Shown here: piece by piece, positions 1-5,878 of the stretch
Numbering within the stretch: position 1 is the first letter of the stretch
Layout: the number at the start of each line of letters is the position of its first letter
DNA from: Candidatus Sulfotelmatobacter sp.
GTDB taxonomy: Bacteria; Acidobacteriota; Terriglobia; Terriglobales; Acidobacteriaceae
Direction: 5' to 3'
DNA length: 5,878 nucleotides
NCBI GenBank assembly: GCA_030044775.1
Contig: JASICF010000432.1
Span: forward strand, 1 to 5,878
Translations under genes and position numbers: made by a program
Notes under the pieces: generated by a model
Seen by the model: only the letters and a program-made list of their open reading frames with translations
The model's database searches: none
What the model was told of the DNA's origin: nothing

Positions 1-2518
1 TCGCAACGCCGAACCCCGTCGGGCAGCCATTGGCCTTTTGTGCGGCGTCACGGGCGGTGAGGGCATTGGTTTCGTTGAAGCTGCGTGCCGCGCCGCTGTG
101 ATCGATATCCTGGCCGATCAGGTAATGCTCGCCGATGTTGCGAAGGTAATAGACGCTGATCCTTGTGTATTCGCTGACGGCTTTGTCAAATCCCAGATTC
201 ATCTGATACGAGCGCGGCGTGCGATAGCCGGGATAGAGAAGGTCGTAGCCCCGGTTGTTTAACGCGGTCAGGGTAGAACCAACGAAGTTGCTGTTTGCCA
301 CGGCAACGGTTCCGGCGGCGGCGGACTGATAGGCGCTGCTGAGGGCAAGAATCGCCGGCGCAACCGCTGCAATGTTGCCGCCGCAGAAAGTGGGAAATGC
401 CTGCAAACCGGTCGCGGTGGAGACCACGGTTGCAGCGCCCCCGGCGAGCGAATTCACGCCAGTCAGGCTGGTTGGCCATGGGAATGGCGCAGCCGCCCCG
501 CCCGAGCAGACCTCCGGAGTGGAAAGAAAATTTCCCTGCGAAAGACGTGCCGGAGTGTCATAGAGAAGATTATTCAGCAGAGGATCGGCGTAAACCAATG
601 CCGCGCCGCCGCGAATCACCGTGCTGCCTCCGCCGCCTACGTTCCAGGCAAAACCTACTCGCGGCGCCAGGTCCCAGGCGGGATTGTGAATGCGATCGCC
701 ATAACCGGCGCCCCACTGGTTCAGCGCGGGCAGCGGCCCCAGGCTGCTGTCGGTGAGACCGGAATCGTGCAGATACTGCAAACCGTAGGTCAGCCTAAAA
801 TGCGGCTTGAGACTGAACGAATCTCCAACGTACATTTGCAGTCGAGTATTCGGATTCAACCCGCCGTCATGGAAACCAAACGCGGAATGTGGAGTGGAAA
901 AATCAAGTCCGTTGCCGAGAGTCACGTAATTGGCTGGATAGTTAACCGGATTGGGTGACGCAAAGGCGAGCGAAGAGGTCGTGCCTGCCTGGGGAAACAC
1001 TCCGAAGTCGGCGAGGCGTGCGCCATCGATGCGATTAAGATCGATGCCATACCGGATGATGTGCTCGCGTAAGACGCGGCTGCCATCGTATCGCACCTGT
1101 TTGTCGGACTGAACTTCGCGCTGCGGCCCAAGCCAGCTCGGGCCGCCACAATACGAGCCACCACCGCTCAGAACGCAGTTTCCCTGGCTGGACGCGCCGA
1201 TATTGATGCCGAGGCCGGGGATGGGATTATCGAATCCGCTAAGCGTACCTGTCGCATCGGCAATGGAACTGCGCAGCTTCAGATATTCCACCCGAAAGCT
1301 GTGAGCGTAAGCTCCGGTCTGGAAATCGACGCCGACGGCATTGGTCGCATTGTTGGTATCGGTTCTCAGATCCTGTGTAGAACTGGCTGCGCCGAACGGT
1401 CGAACATCCGTGGCTTGAAAAAAATTGAAACGATAGAAAGCGCGCGTGCTGCCGCGCATGTTCCAGTCGATGCGTTCGTCGGTATCGAAGCCGCGATAAG
1501 GTTCGGAGAGATCGCCCCCGAGCAGGTTGAAGGGATAAGCGAAAGGCTGTGGTTCCAGAAGATCCTGCTTGGCGCGTTCGGCATCGGCGAACCAGAAGAC
1601 CTTGTTTTTGACAATCGCGCCCCCCGCATCTCCTCCAAAAAGTTCGCGCGAGAACGATTGCGGCGCGCTGGGCGGTTGCGATGCCGCGCCTTGATCACCG
1701 CGGTAAGAACCGAAAAGCTCTCCATGTATTTTGTCGCCGCCGGAACGCGTGATCACATTCACGGAACCCGGCGAGGCCGGAGGAGTTGAAAGATCAAGCG
1801 CAGACTGCGCGACCTGAAATTCCTTGATCGCGCTGGCAGGAACATTCTGCGTGGATGCCCCGGCAATCTCATCGTTGATGTCGAGGCCATCCTCCGAAAT
1901 CCTTGTGCCGCGGCCGTAGCGGCTCTGCACCGAGATCGCGTCCACGCTATTCTTGGTTGCATCGAAAATCCCGCCGTCCTGAATCTGCACCCCGGGATCG
2001 AGCTGCCCGAAATCAAAAATGTTGCGCCCGTTGATCGGCAGCTTCTCCATCCGTTGTTCGCCACGGACGTTCTCGACGCCCACTTGGTCGATGTTCACAA
2101 GAGAACCCTGCGACATCTCGATGACCGAAATCTGGGGCCCGGCTTGCAACTTTACGTTTAACGTCTCACTATTCCCGACGTGAACCGCAAGATTGATGTG
2201 AGCGGTCATGAAGCCCTTGGCTTCGATTCGTTCCGAATAGGTGCCCGGCTGAATAGGACCGGAGGAATACCATCCGGCCGATGATGTCAAAAGATAAGTT
2301 GGCGACGACGTGGCGGTATCGGTAATTTCAACTTTCGCTCCGGCGATAGGCTTGCCTTTAACATCGGCGATTACTCCGGCGATGCTGCCGGTTGCGACAG
2401 TCTGAGCCGATAGAGGCGGAGTGACTGCGAGAAGAGCCGCCGCCAAGAGAACGAGCACGGTGGAACAGGAACCGGACCGGAAATCCAAAATTGCAAACCT
2501 CTGTTTGGCAGTATTCAC
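1..2518 (-). CDS. Oar-like TonB-dependent outer-membrane receptor with N-terminal carboxypeptidase-regulatory-like domain (C-terminus beyond window)
   Basis: Reading the minus strand from GTG 2518 gives 839 codons with no stop or frameshift up to the window edge, so the gene is cut by the window and does not look broken. The GTG start is chosen because AGAAAGG lies 4 bases upstream and a signal peptide follows (hydrophobic core about residues 20-33, likely cleavage after LSA near residue 38). Residues about 44-125 resemble a carboxypeptidase-regulatory-like/CnaB-type beta-sandwich (TGSIAGVIAD, then GKPIAGAKVEI). A plug domain follows, with LPINGRN at 160-166 and GSVNVITRSGG at 251-261. The rest looks like beta-barrel, including YGLQYLHDSGL from about 578 and DLAPRVGFAW from 616. 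Family members are usually about 1000-1200 residues, so a few hundred residues are missing. The family takes up ligands across the outer membrane using TonB energy; Oar-like members are often linked to polymers or peptides, but the substrate here cannot be told. It lies 184 bases downstream of the VWA gene. Confidence 0.93.
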   Translation of the reverse strand, partial: MNTAKQRFAILDFRSGSCSTVLVLLAAALLAVTPPLSAQTVATGSIAGVIADVKGKPIAGAKVEITDTATSSPTYLLTSSAGWYSSGPIQPGTYSERIEAKGFMTAHINLAVHVGNSETLNVKLQAGPQISVIEMSQGSLVNIDQVGVENVRGEQRMEKLPINGRNIFDFGQLDPGVQIQDGGIFDATKNSVDAISVQSRYGRGTRISEDGLDINDEIAGASTQNVPASAIKEFQVAQSALDLSTPPASPGSVNVITRSGGDKIHGELFGSYRGDQGAASQPPSAPQSFSRELFGGDAGGAIVKNKVFWFADAERAKQDLLEPQPFAYPFNLLGGDLSEPYRGFDTDERIDWNMRGSTRAFYRFNFFQATDVRPFGAASSTQDLRTDTNNATNAVGVDFQTGAYAHSFRVEYLKLRSSIADATGTLSGFDNPIPGLGINIGASSQGNCVLSGGGSYCGGPSWLGPQREVQSDKQVRYDGSRVLREHIIRYGIDLNRIDGARLADFGVFPQAGTTSSLAFASPNPVNYPANYVTLGNGLDFSTPHSAFGFHDGGLNPNTRLQMYVGDSFSLKPHFRLTYGLQYLHDSGLTDSSLGPLPALNQWGAGYGDRIHNPAWDLAPRVGFAWNVGGGGSTVIRGGAALVYADPLLNNLLYDTPARLSQGNFLSTPEVCSGGAAAPFPWPTSLTGVNSLAGGAATVVSTATGLQAFPTFCGGNIAAVAPAILALSSAYQSAAAGTVAVANSNFVGSTLTALNNRGYDLLYPGYRTPRSYQMNLGFDKAVSEYTRISVYYLRNIGEHYLIGQDIDHSGAARSFNETNALTARDAAQKANGCPTGFGVA

Positions 2519-2702
2519 AGAACCTTTCTTATGTCTTACCCAAACTCTCAAGCCCTCGCTTGCAGTTCAACCTTGTCGCAAAACCTGTTTCGGCGGAAGC
2601 TCTGAGGATATCAAACCCGCGCGTGTTTCATCTTAATGTTGCCGGTCTTAAAATGTTTTCTCTCGCCGGGCCTCGCTGGGAATTTGCACACCCCAGCCGG
2701 CT
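2519..2702. other. Intergenic spacer between VWA gene and receptor gene
   Basis: This 184-base gap contains no credible gene. It holds the receptor's ribosome binding site, a weak 6-base-pair hairpin (2675-2697) just after the VWA stop codon without a T tract, and an imperfect direct repeat (2631-2640 and 2646-2657). No convincing -35/-10 pair was seen, although a promoter for the receptor could lie here. Confidence 0.6.
2523..2529 (-). promoter_or_regulatory. Ribosome binding site of the TonB-dependent receptor
   Basis: The minus strand reads AGAAAGG, ending 4 bases before GTG 2518. It is the clearest Shine-Dalgarno-like sequence in the window and decides the start codon, because no in-frame ATG lies nearby. 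The spacing is slightly short but workable. Confidence 0.6.
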
Positions 2703-3629
2703 TCAGAAATCGGATTTGGTCGTGTAGTAACCCACGCGGTGGCGCACCTGATAAGACTCGCCTGCGGGGGTTTTGATCTCGACTTGAATGCGGCGGAACT
2801 GCGAATTCGACAGCCGCTGCACGGGATAGTATGCCAGCAGATATTGCGTGCGAAGTTCGTCGCTGATCTGGTGGAAGGCGTCATCGAGCTGGGATACGGA
2901 AGTCGCATAGTAATATTTGCCGCCGGTATCTTCCGAAAGCTGAATCAGCGCGTGCTCGCCGCCGGTTTCGCGTCCCGCGCTGTTTTCAATGGGCACGACG
3001 ATGATGCTATAGACCAGAGCTTCCGCCTCCTCCGCCGCGCGCGCGGCTTGCTGATAATCGACCTTGCTGATGGTGTCTCCGCCGTCCGTGATGAGTACCA
3101 GTACCTTGCGGCCCTGGCGGCGGTCGAGCGAGCGGGAAGTGAGATACACGGCGTCGAACAAGGCTGTTGCGGCTCCGAGGCGGATGTGATCGATTCCCTC
3201 GTCGATGCGCTTCAAGTCAGCCGTATAGGAAACCGACTGCGACACGGCTTCACTGAACCCGAAAACAGACAAGGCATCGACGGGTCGCATAATATCTCGC
3301 GCAAACCGTTTGGCCGAGGCCTGCTCCAGCGGCAGGTCGTGCCGCGTGCTCAGGCTGGTATCGATGGCCAGCGCGATCGACAGAGGAAAGATCGATTCCT
3401 TATCGAAGACTGCAATGGTCTGGGCAATCCCATCTTCGAGCACGGTGAAGTTGTCTTTCTTCAATCCGGCAACCGGAGAACCGTGAGCGTCGGTGACCGT
3501 GACGTACACGTTGACCAGCTTGACATCAACTTTGAGGGTGGTTTCCGGGCGCTTCTGGCTCGGGGCTTGCTGCGCAAGCGCGGCGGCCCATGCCAGCAGA
3601 AGCAACATCGGCGTAGATGCATTCCTCAT
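2703..3629 (-). CDS. Secreted VWA-domain protein, VWFA-related acidobacterial family
   Basis: The 308-residue protein starts with MRNASTPM and a short hydrophobic run (about residues 8-19, ending ALA before QQ), a plausible type I signal peptide, so export to the periplasm or surface is likely. Residues about 32-75 form the segment characteristic of the acidobacterial family (VDVKLVNVYVTVTD, then LKKDNFTVLEDG). The VWA fold follows. Its metal-ion-dependent adhesion site looks complete: DTSLS at 90-94, a candidate threonine at 155, and aspartate 182 in TDGGD. A C-terminal beta-rich segment ends VGYYTTKSDF. Such domains usually bind proteins through a divalent metal; the role of this family is unknown. 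ATG 3629 is preferred over an in-frame ATG at 3797: the longer form adds 56 arginine-rich residues, overlaps the upstream Moa gene by 71 bases and buries the signal peptide. ATG 3608 would lose the only positive charge (R2). No good ribosome binding site is seen at 3629, so the exact start remains uncertain. Confidence 0.92.
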   Translation of the reverse strand: MRNASTPMLLLLAWAAALAQQAPSQKRPETTLKVDVKLVNVYVTVTDAHGSPVAGLKKDNFTVLEDGIAQTIAVFDKESIFPLSIALAIDTSLSTRHDLPLEQASAKRFARDIMRPVDALSVFGFSEAVSQSVSYTADLKRIDEGIDHIRLGAATALFDAVYLTSRSLDRRQGRKVLVLITDGGDTISKVDYQQAARAAEEAEALVYSIIVVPIENSAGRETGGEHALIQLSEDTGGKYYYATSVSQLDDAFHQISDELRTQYLLAYYPVQRLSNSQFRRIQVEIKTPAGESYQVRHRVGYYTTKSDF

Positions 3630-3641
3630 TCGGCGAGAAGC

Positions 3642-3647
3642 AGTATA
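3642..3647 (-). promoter_or_regulatory. Possible -10 element of the VWA gene
   Basis: The minus strand reads TATACT, 12 bases before ATG 3629. If it is a -10 box, transcription would begin only about 5 bases before the start codon, giving a nearly leaderless message and fitting the absence of a close Shine-Dalgarno sequence. No recognisable -35 box lies about 17 bases further upstream, so this is tentative. Confidence 0.25.
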
Positions 3648-3726
3648 CCTTCGCAAGGTGACTCGCAGGGCGATTGGCGATGCGCCCCTCCGATGCGACC
3701 TGAGAGTTTGGATAGGACCAGCCCGC

Positions 3727-4452
3727 TCACTTAGATGCGCGGTCCGCGTTGGGGCTGCCTGCGGCCCGGGGAATTTCCGCGGGAAAAGGTTCGCCATCCG
3801 CCCACACGGCGCCGTCTTCGAAGTGCTCCTTTTTCCAGATGGGTACGCTGCGCTTGAGAGTATCGATCAGCCAGCGGCAGGCGTCGAATGCGGCCGCGCG
3901 ATGGGCGGACGCCACCACGATCAGCACGCTGGTTTCACCAATCCCCAGCCTGCCGAGGCGGTGAACCAGCGCAACATCACGAACCGGAAATTGCCGCAGC
4001 GCCTGTTGGGCGAGGGCTTCCATCTGCTGCAATGCCATTTGCTCGTACGCCTCGTAGTCGAGGTAAATGGTTTTCCGTCCGCGCGTTTGATTGCGTACGA
4101 TACCCTCAAAGACCACAGTTGCGCCATCCTCGGCGTGCTTAATTCCCTGCAGAATCGCGCCCGTATCGATCGGTTCTCGAACAATCGCCACATGCCGGCA
4201 AAGCTCAGATCCCCCGCTGACCGGCGGAAGCAGCGCGACTTCGTCGCCCTCGTGCAGCACGGTGCCGGTAGCCGAATATTGCTGGTTCACGGCGACGGCG
4301 AGCGATGGCAATGCAGTTTTCATCGACGGCGATTGAGCGGCGCAGCGGTCAAGCACATCGCCGACAGACGCCTCTTCGGGCAGATCGATCCAATCGCTCG
4401 ATCGGCCCGCCATATCCTTCAACATGCCGAAAAAAAGAATGCGCACCCGCAT
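3727..4452 (-). CDS. moaX: Fused molybdopterin synthase (MoaD-MoaE)
   Basis: This 241-residue protein joins both subunits of molybdopterin synthase, the cytoplasmic enzyme that adds two sulfurs to cyclic pyranopterin monophosphate to make molybdopterin for molybdenum cofactor. Residues 1-81 are MoaD: the ubiquitin-like start MRVRILFFGMLKD and the end LLPPVSGG, with the di-glycine at 80-81. Residues about 86-225 are MoaE: FEGIVRNQTRG (R120), YEAYEQMA, VHRLGRLGIGE, the SAHR motif (H184, R185) and VPIWKKEHFEDG, where K207/K208 match the catalytic lysine region. All expected MoaE motifs are present. There is almost no linker: MoaE-like sequence begins a few residues after the di-glycine. MoaD normally works through a free C-terminal glycine thiocarboxylate, so the fusion must be cleaved, as reported for mycobacterial MoaX, or act in another way. 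The ATG is supported by the MoaD-type N-terminus; no strong ribosome binding site precedes it. The lon terminator lies upstream and the VWA gene follows after 97 bases. The symbol follows the mycobacterial fusion; moaD/moaE would also fit. Confidence 0.94.
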   Translation of the reverse strand: MRVRILFFGMLKDMAGRSSDWIDLPEEASVGDVLDRCAAQSPSMKTALPSLAVAVNQQYSATGTVLHEGDEVALLPPVSGGSELCRHVAIVREPIDTGAILQGIKHAEDGATVVFEGIVRNQTRGRKTIYLDYEAYEQMALQQMEALAQQALRQFPVRDVALVHRLGRLGIGETSVLIVVASAHRAAAFDACRWLIDTLKRSVPIWKKEHFEDGAVWADGEPFPAEIPRAAGSPNADRASK

Positions 4453-4465
4453 GGGATCAGTTGCC

Positions 4466-4471
4466 AGTTTA
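4466..4471 (-). promoter_or_regulatory. Possible -10 element of the MoaD-MoaE gene
   Basis: The minus strand reads TAAACT, 13 bases before ATG 4452. Because the lon terminator ends at 4534, a promoter for this gene is expected between about 4453 and 4533, and this is the best -10-like hexamer close to the start. No matching -35 box was recognised. As with the VWA gene, the position would imply a very short leader. Confidence 0.22.
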
Positions 4472-4533
4472 GCGCGGGAGTGAGGTTTTCGGCTGGTCTA
4501 GGAGCTTGAGGATGGAAAATCGAAAGCTAACAA

Positions 4534-4571
4534 AAATGGCTGCCGCGCTCAATCGAGCGCTGCAGCCATTT
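4534..4571 (-). terminator. Intrinsic terminator after lon
   Basis: A long inverted repeat forms a stem of 10 base pairs (AAATGGCTGC with GCAGCCATTT), one C-T mismatch, then 6 base pairs (GCGCTC with GAGCGC), closed by the 4-base loop AATC at 4551-4554. On the minus strand the stem runs into TTTTTGTT, as expected of a Rho-independent terminator, and it begins 29 bases after the lon stop codon. On the plus strand the stem is followed by TTTCTT, a weaker T tract, so some two-way activity is possible, but no plus-strand gene is seen to need it. Confidence 0.88.
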
Positions 4572-4600
4572 CTTAAGTGCTAGTCGAATCGTGCGCCGGC

Positions 4601-5878
4601 TTATGAGTGCCAGCTGACCACTTTATCCTGCGCGACCACCGGCGGCTGAACCGGCTGCACCTGGCTGTGCTCTCCTTTGGTTTCCTTGGGTGGCGGCAGA
4701 ATCGCTTTTGCCGCCAGCGATTCGGCTACCTCGGGCAGAGAAACCCGCAGGGCCTCGCCAATGGTCTTCACATAATGAATGGTCACATTCTCCAGTTGCG
4801 GCGGCGTCAGATCCTCCTCAACATTGGTCTTGTTCTCAGCCGGGAGAATAATGGTTGTCACACCGGCGCGCTTGGCGGCGAGAACCTTTTCCTTGATGCC
4901 TCCCACGGGAAGCACATTGCCGCTTAGCGTGATTTCACCCGTCATTGCCGTCAGTGGACGCACATGTTTCCCTGAAAGCAACGAGACAAGCGTCGTCGCC
5001 ATGGTCACACCGGCCGAAGGCCCATCCTTGGGAATTGCGCCTGCCGGAACGTGCATGTGAATATCGTGATCGGCGAAGAATTCATCGGCGATTCCCAGAT
5101 GCGCGGCATTCGAACGTACCCACGTCAGAGCCGCTTGCATCGATTCCTGCATCACCTGGCCGATCTGCCCGGTCATGGTGAATCCGCCTTTGCCTTTCAT
5201 GGCATTGGCCTCCACGAAGAGCACGTCGCCGCCCGAGGGAGTCCAAGCCAGGCCAACCGCCACGCCGGGACGCTCCGTCCGTTCTTCAATTTCCCCTTCG
5301 GTGCGAATCTTGATGCCGCCCAGAAACTGCTGAATAACTTCTTGCGTCAAGGCTAGTTTCTCGTGCTTGCCTTCCGCCAGTCGGCGCGCCTGTTTGCGGC
5401 AGATTGTTCCGATGGTTCGCTCGAGACTGCGCACTCCGGCTTCTCGCGTGTAATGGCGGATGATGTAGCGCACCGCCTCCTCGGGAAACTCGATCTGTTC
5501 GGCTGTGATTCCGTTTTCTTCCACCTGCCGCGGAATCAGATAACGGAATGCGATGTGCAGTTTTTCTTCTTCGCTATAGCCTTGCAGCTCGATGATCTCC
5601 ATGCGATCGCGCAATGGCTCGGCGATCGGATCGAGCATGTTCGCGGTCGTAATGAACAGCACTTTCGATAGATCGAACGTCACATCGAGATAGTTATCGC
5701 GGAAGGTCGAGTTCTGTTCGGGATCGAGCGCCTCGAGCAACGCAGAAGCGGGATCGCCGCGGAAATCGCGCCCGACCTTGTCGATTTCGTCGAGCATGAA
5801 AACCGGGTCTTTGGTCTCGGCGCGTCGAATGCCTTGAATAATCTGTCCCGGCAATGCGCCAATGTACGTGCGGCGATG
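4601..5878 (-). CDS. lon: ATP-dependent protease Lon (LonA type), C-terminal half; N-terminus beyond window
   Basis: Lon is a cytoplasmic AAA+ serine protease that unfolds and degrades damaged and some regulatory proteins. The frame enters the window already open (HRRTYIGALPGQIIQG) and gives 425 residues before TAA at 4601. Full-length LonA is about 800 residues, so the N-terminal substrate-binding region and Walker A motif lie outside. Visible in order, numbering from the window edge: Walker B VFMLDE (26-31), sensor 1 asparagine in ITTAN (N80), arginine finger region LRDRMEII (R92), sensor 2 region TREAGVR (about R150), then the protease domain from about 205. The catalytic dyad is S288 in PKDGPSAG and K331 in GGIKEK, 43 residues apart as in E. 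coli Lon (S679, K722). The last 35 or so residues form a proline- and glutamine-rich tail (LPPPKETKG, then VQPVQPPVV) outside the conserved fold. A TTG at 5854 is only an internal leucine codon. The hairpin at 4534-4571 ends the transcript. Confidence 0.97.
   Translation of the reverse strand, partial: HRRTYIGALPGQIIQGIRRAETKDPVFMLDEIDKVGRDFRGDPASALLEALDPEQNSTFRDNYLDVTFDLSKVLFITTANMLDPIAEPLRDRMEIIELQGYSEEEKLHIAFRYLIPRQVEENGITAEQIEFPEEAVRYIIRHYTREAGVRSLERTIGTICRKQARRLAEGKHEKLALTQEVIQQFLGGIKIRTEGEIEERTERPGVAVGLAWTPSGGDVLFVEANAMKGKGGFTMTGQIGQVMQESMQAALTWVRSNAAHLGIADEFFADHDIHMHVPAGAIPKDGPSAGVTMATTLVSLLSGKHVRPLTAMTGEITLSGNVLPVGGIKEKVLAAKRAGVTTIILPAENKTNVEEDLTPPQLENVTIHYVKTIGEALRVSLPEVAESLAAKAILPPPKETKGEHSQVQPVQPPVVAQDKVVSWHS

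Noticed and set aside
1..2518. Suspicion that the left 2.5 kb is a decayed gene, because only short frames begin and end inside it
   Set aside because: Translating the minus strand by hand from GTG 2518 gives 839 codons without a stop or frame change. The frame simply has no stop inside the window.
2675..2697. Hairpin GCTGGG/CCCAGC just after the VWA stop codon as a terminator
   Set aside because: The stem is only 6 base pairs with an 11-base loop and no T tract on the minus strand, so it is too weak to call.
2739..3734. A 331-residue open frame on the plus strand opposite the VWA gene
   Set aside because: It is the antisense shadow of the VWA gene. It shows no recognisable domain or signal peptide, whereas the minus frame has a complete VWA domain.
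3493..4509. A 338-residue open frame on the plus strand across the VWA and Moa genes
   Set aside because: It spans two well-supported minus-strand genes and their gap, matches no family I recognise, and is explained by GC-rich codon use opposite real genes.
3727..5878. lon and the Moa fusion as one operon
   Set aside because: A strong terminator lies between them and there is no known functional link.
1..5878. Search for CRISPR arrays, tRNA or rRNA genes, insertion sequences, attachment sites and toxin-antitoxin pairs
   Set aside because: No repeat-spacer pattern, cloverleaf, terminal inverted repeats, transposase motifs or small paired genes were seen; almost the whole window is taken up by four ordinary protein genes.

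Overview
The window reads as an ordinary chromosomal segment of an Acidobacteriota bacterium, probably class Terriglobia. The strongest evidence is a von Willebrand A (VWA) protein of the 'VWFA-related acidobacterial domain' type. It sits beside a large Oar-like TonB-dependent receptor with an N-terminal carboxypeptidase-regulatory-like (CnaB-type) domain and an LPINGRN plug motif, a combination typical of that phylum. The assignment is inferred from protein families, not from a marker gene.

All four genes lie on the minus strand, so transcription runs from right to left. From 5878 to 4601 is the C-terminal half of the ATP-dependent protease Lon; its N-terminal part lies beyond the window. 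Just after its stop codon is a strong hairpin (4534-4571) followed by a T tract on the minus strand, a convincing intrinsic terminator that separates lon from the next gene. From 4452 to 3727 is one continuous gene that fuses MoaD to MoaE, the two subunits of molybdopterin synthase. After a 97-base gap comes a secreted VWA protein (3629-2703). After a further 184 bases comes the TonB-dependent receptor, which starts at GTG 2518, stays open without a stop or frameshift, and runs off the left edge at base 1 after 839 codons.

Functionally the segment is mixed: cytoplasmic protein quality control (Lon), molybdenum cofactor synthesis (MoaD-MoaE), and two envelope proteins (VWA and receptor). The sequence gives no reason to think these four form one pathway. 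The Moa fusion, VWA gene and receptor could be partly co-transcribed, but the gaps allow separate promoters. No RNA gene, CRISPR array, insertion sequence or phage element was found, and no stretch over 300 bases lacks a gene. I did not find a convincing undescribed system. The most interesting item is the fused molybdopterin synthase, whose MoaD di-glycine end is buried inside the polypeptide.
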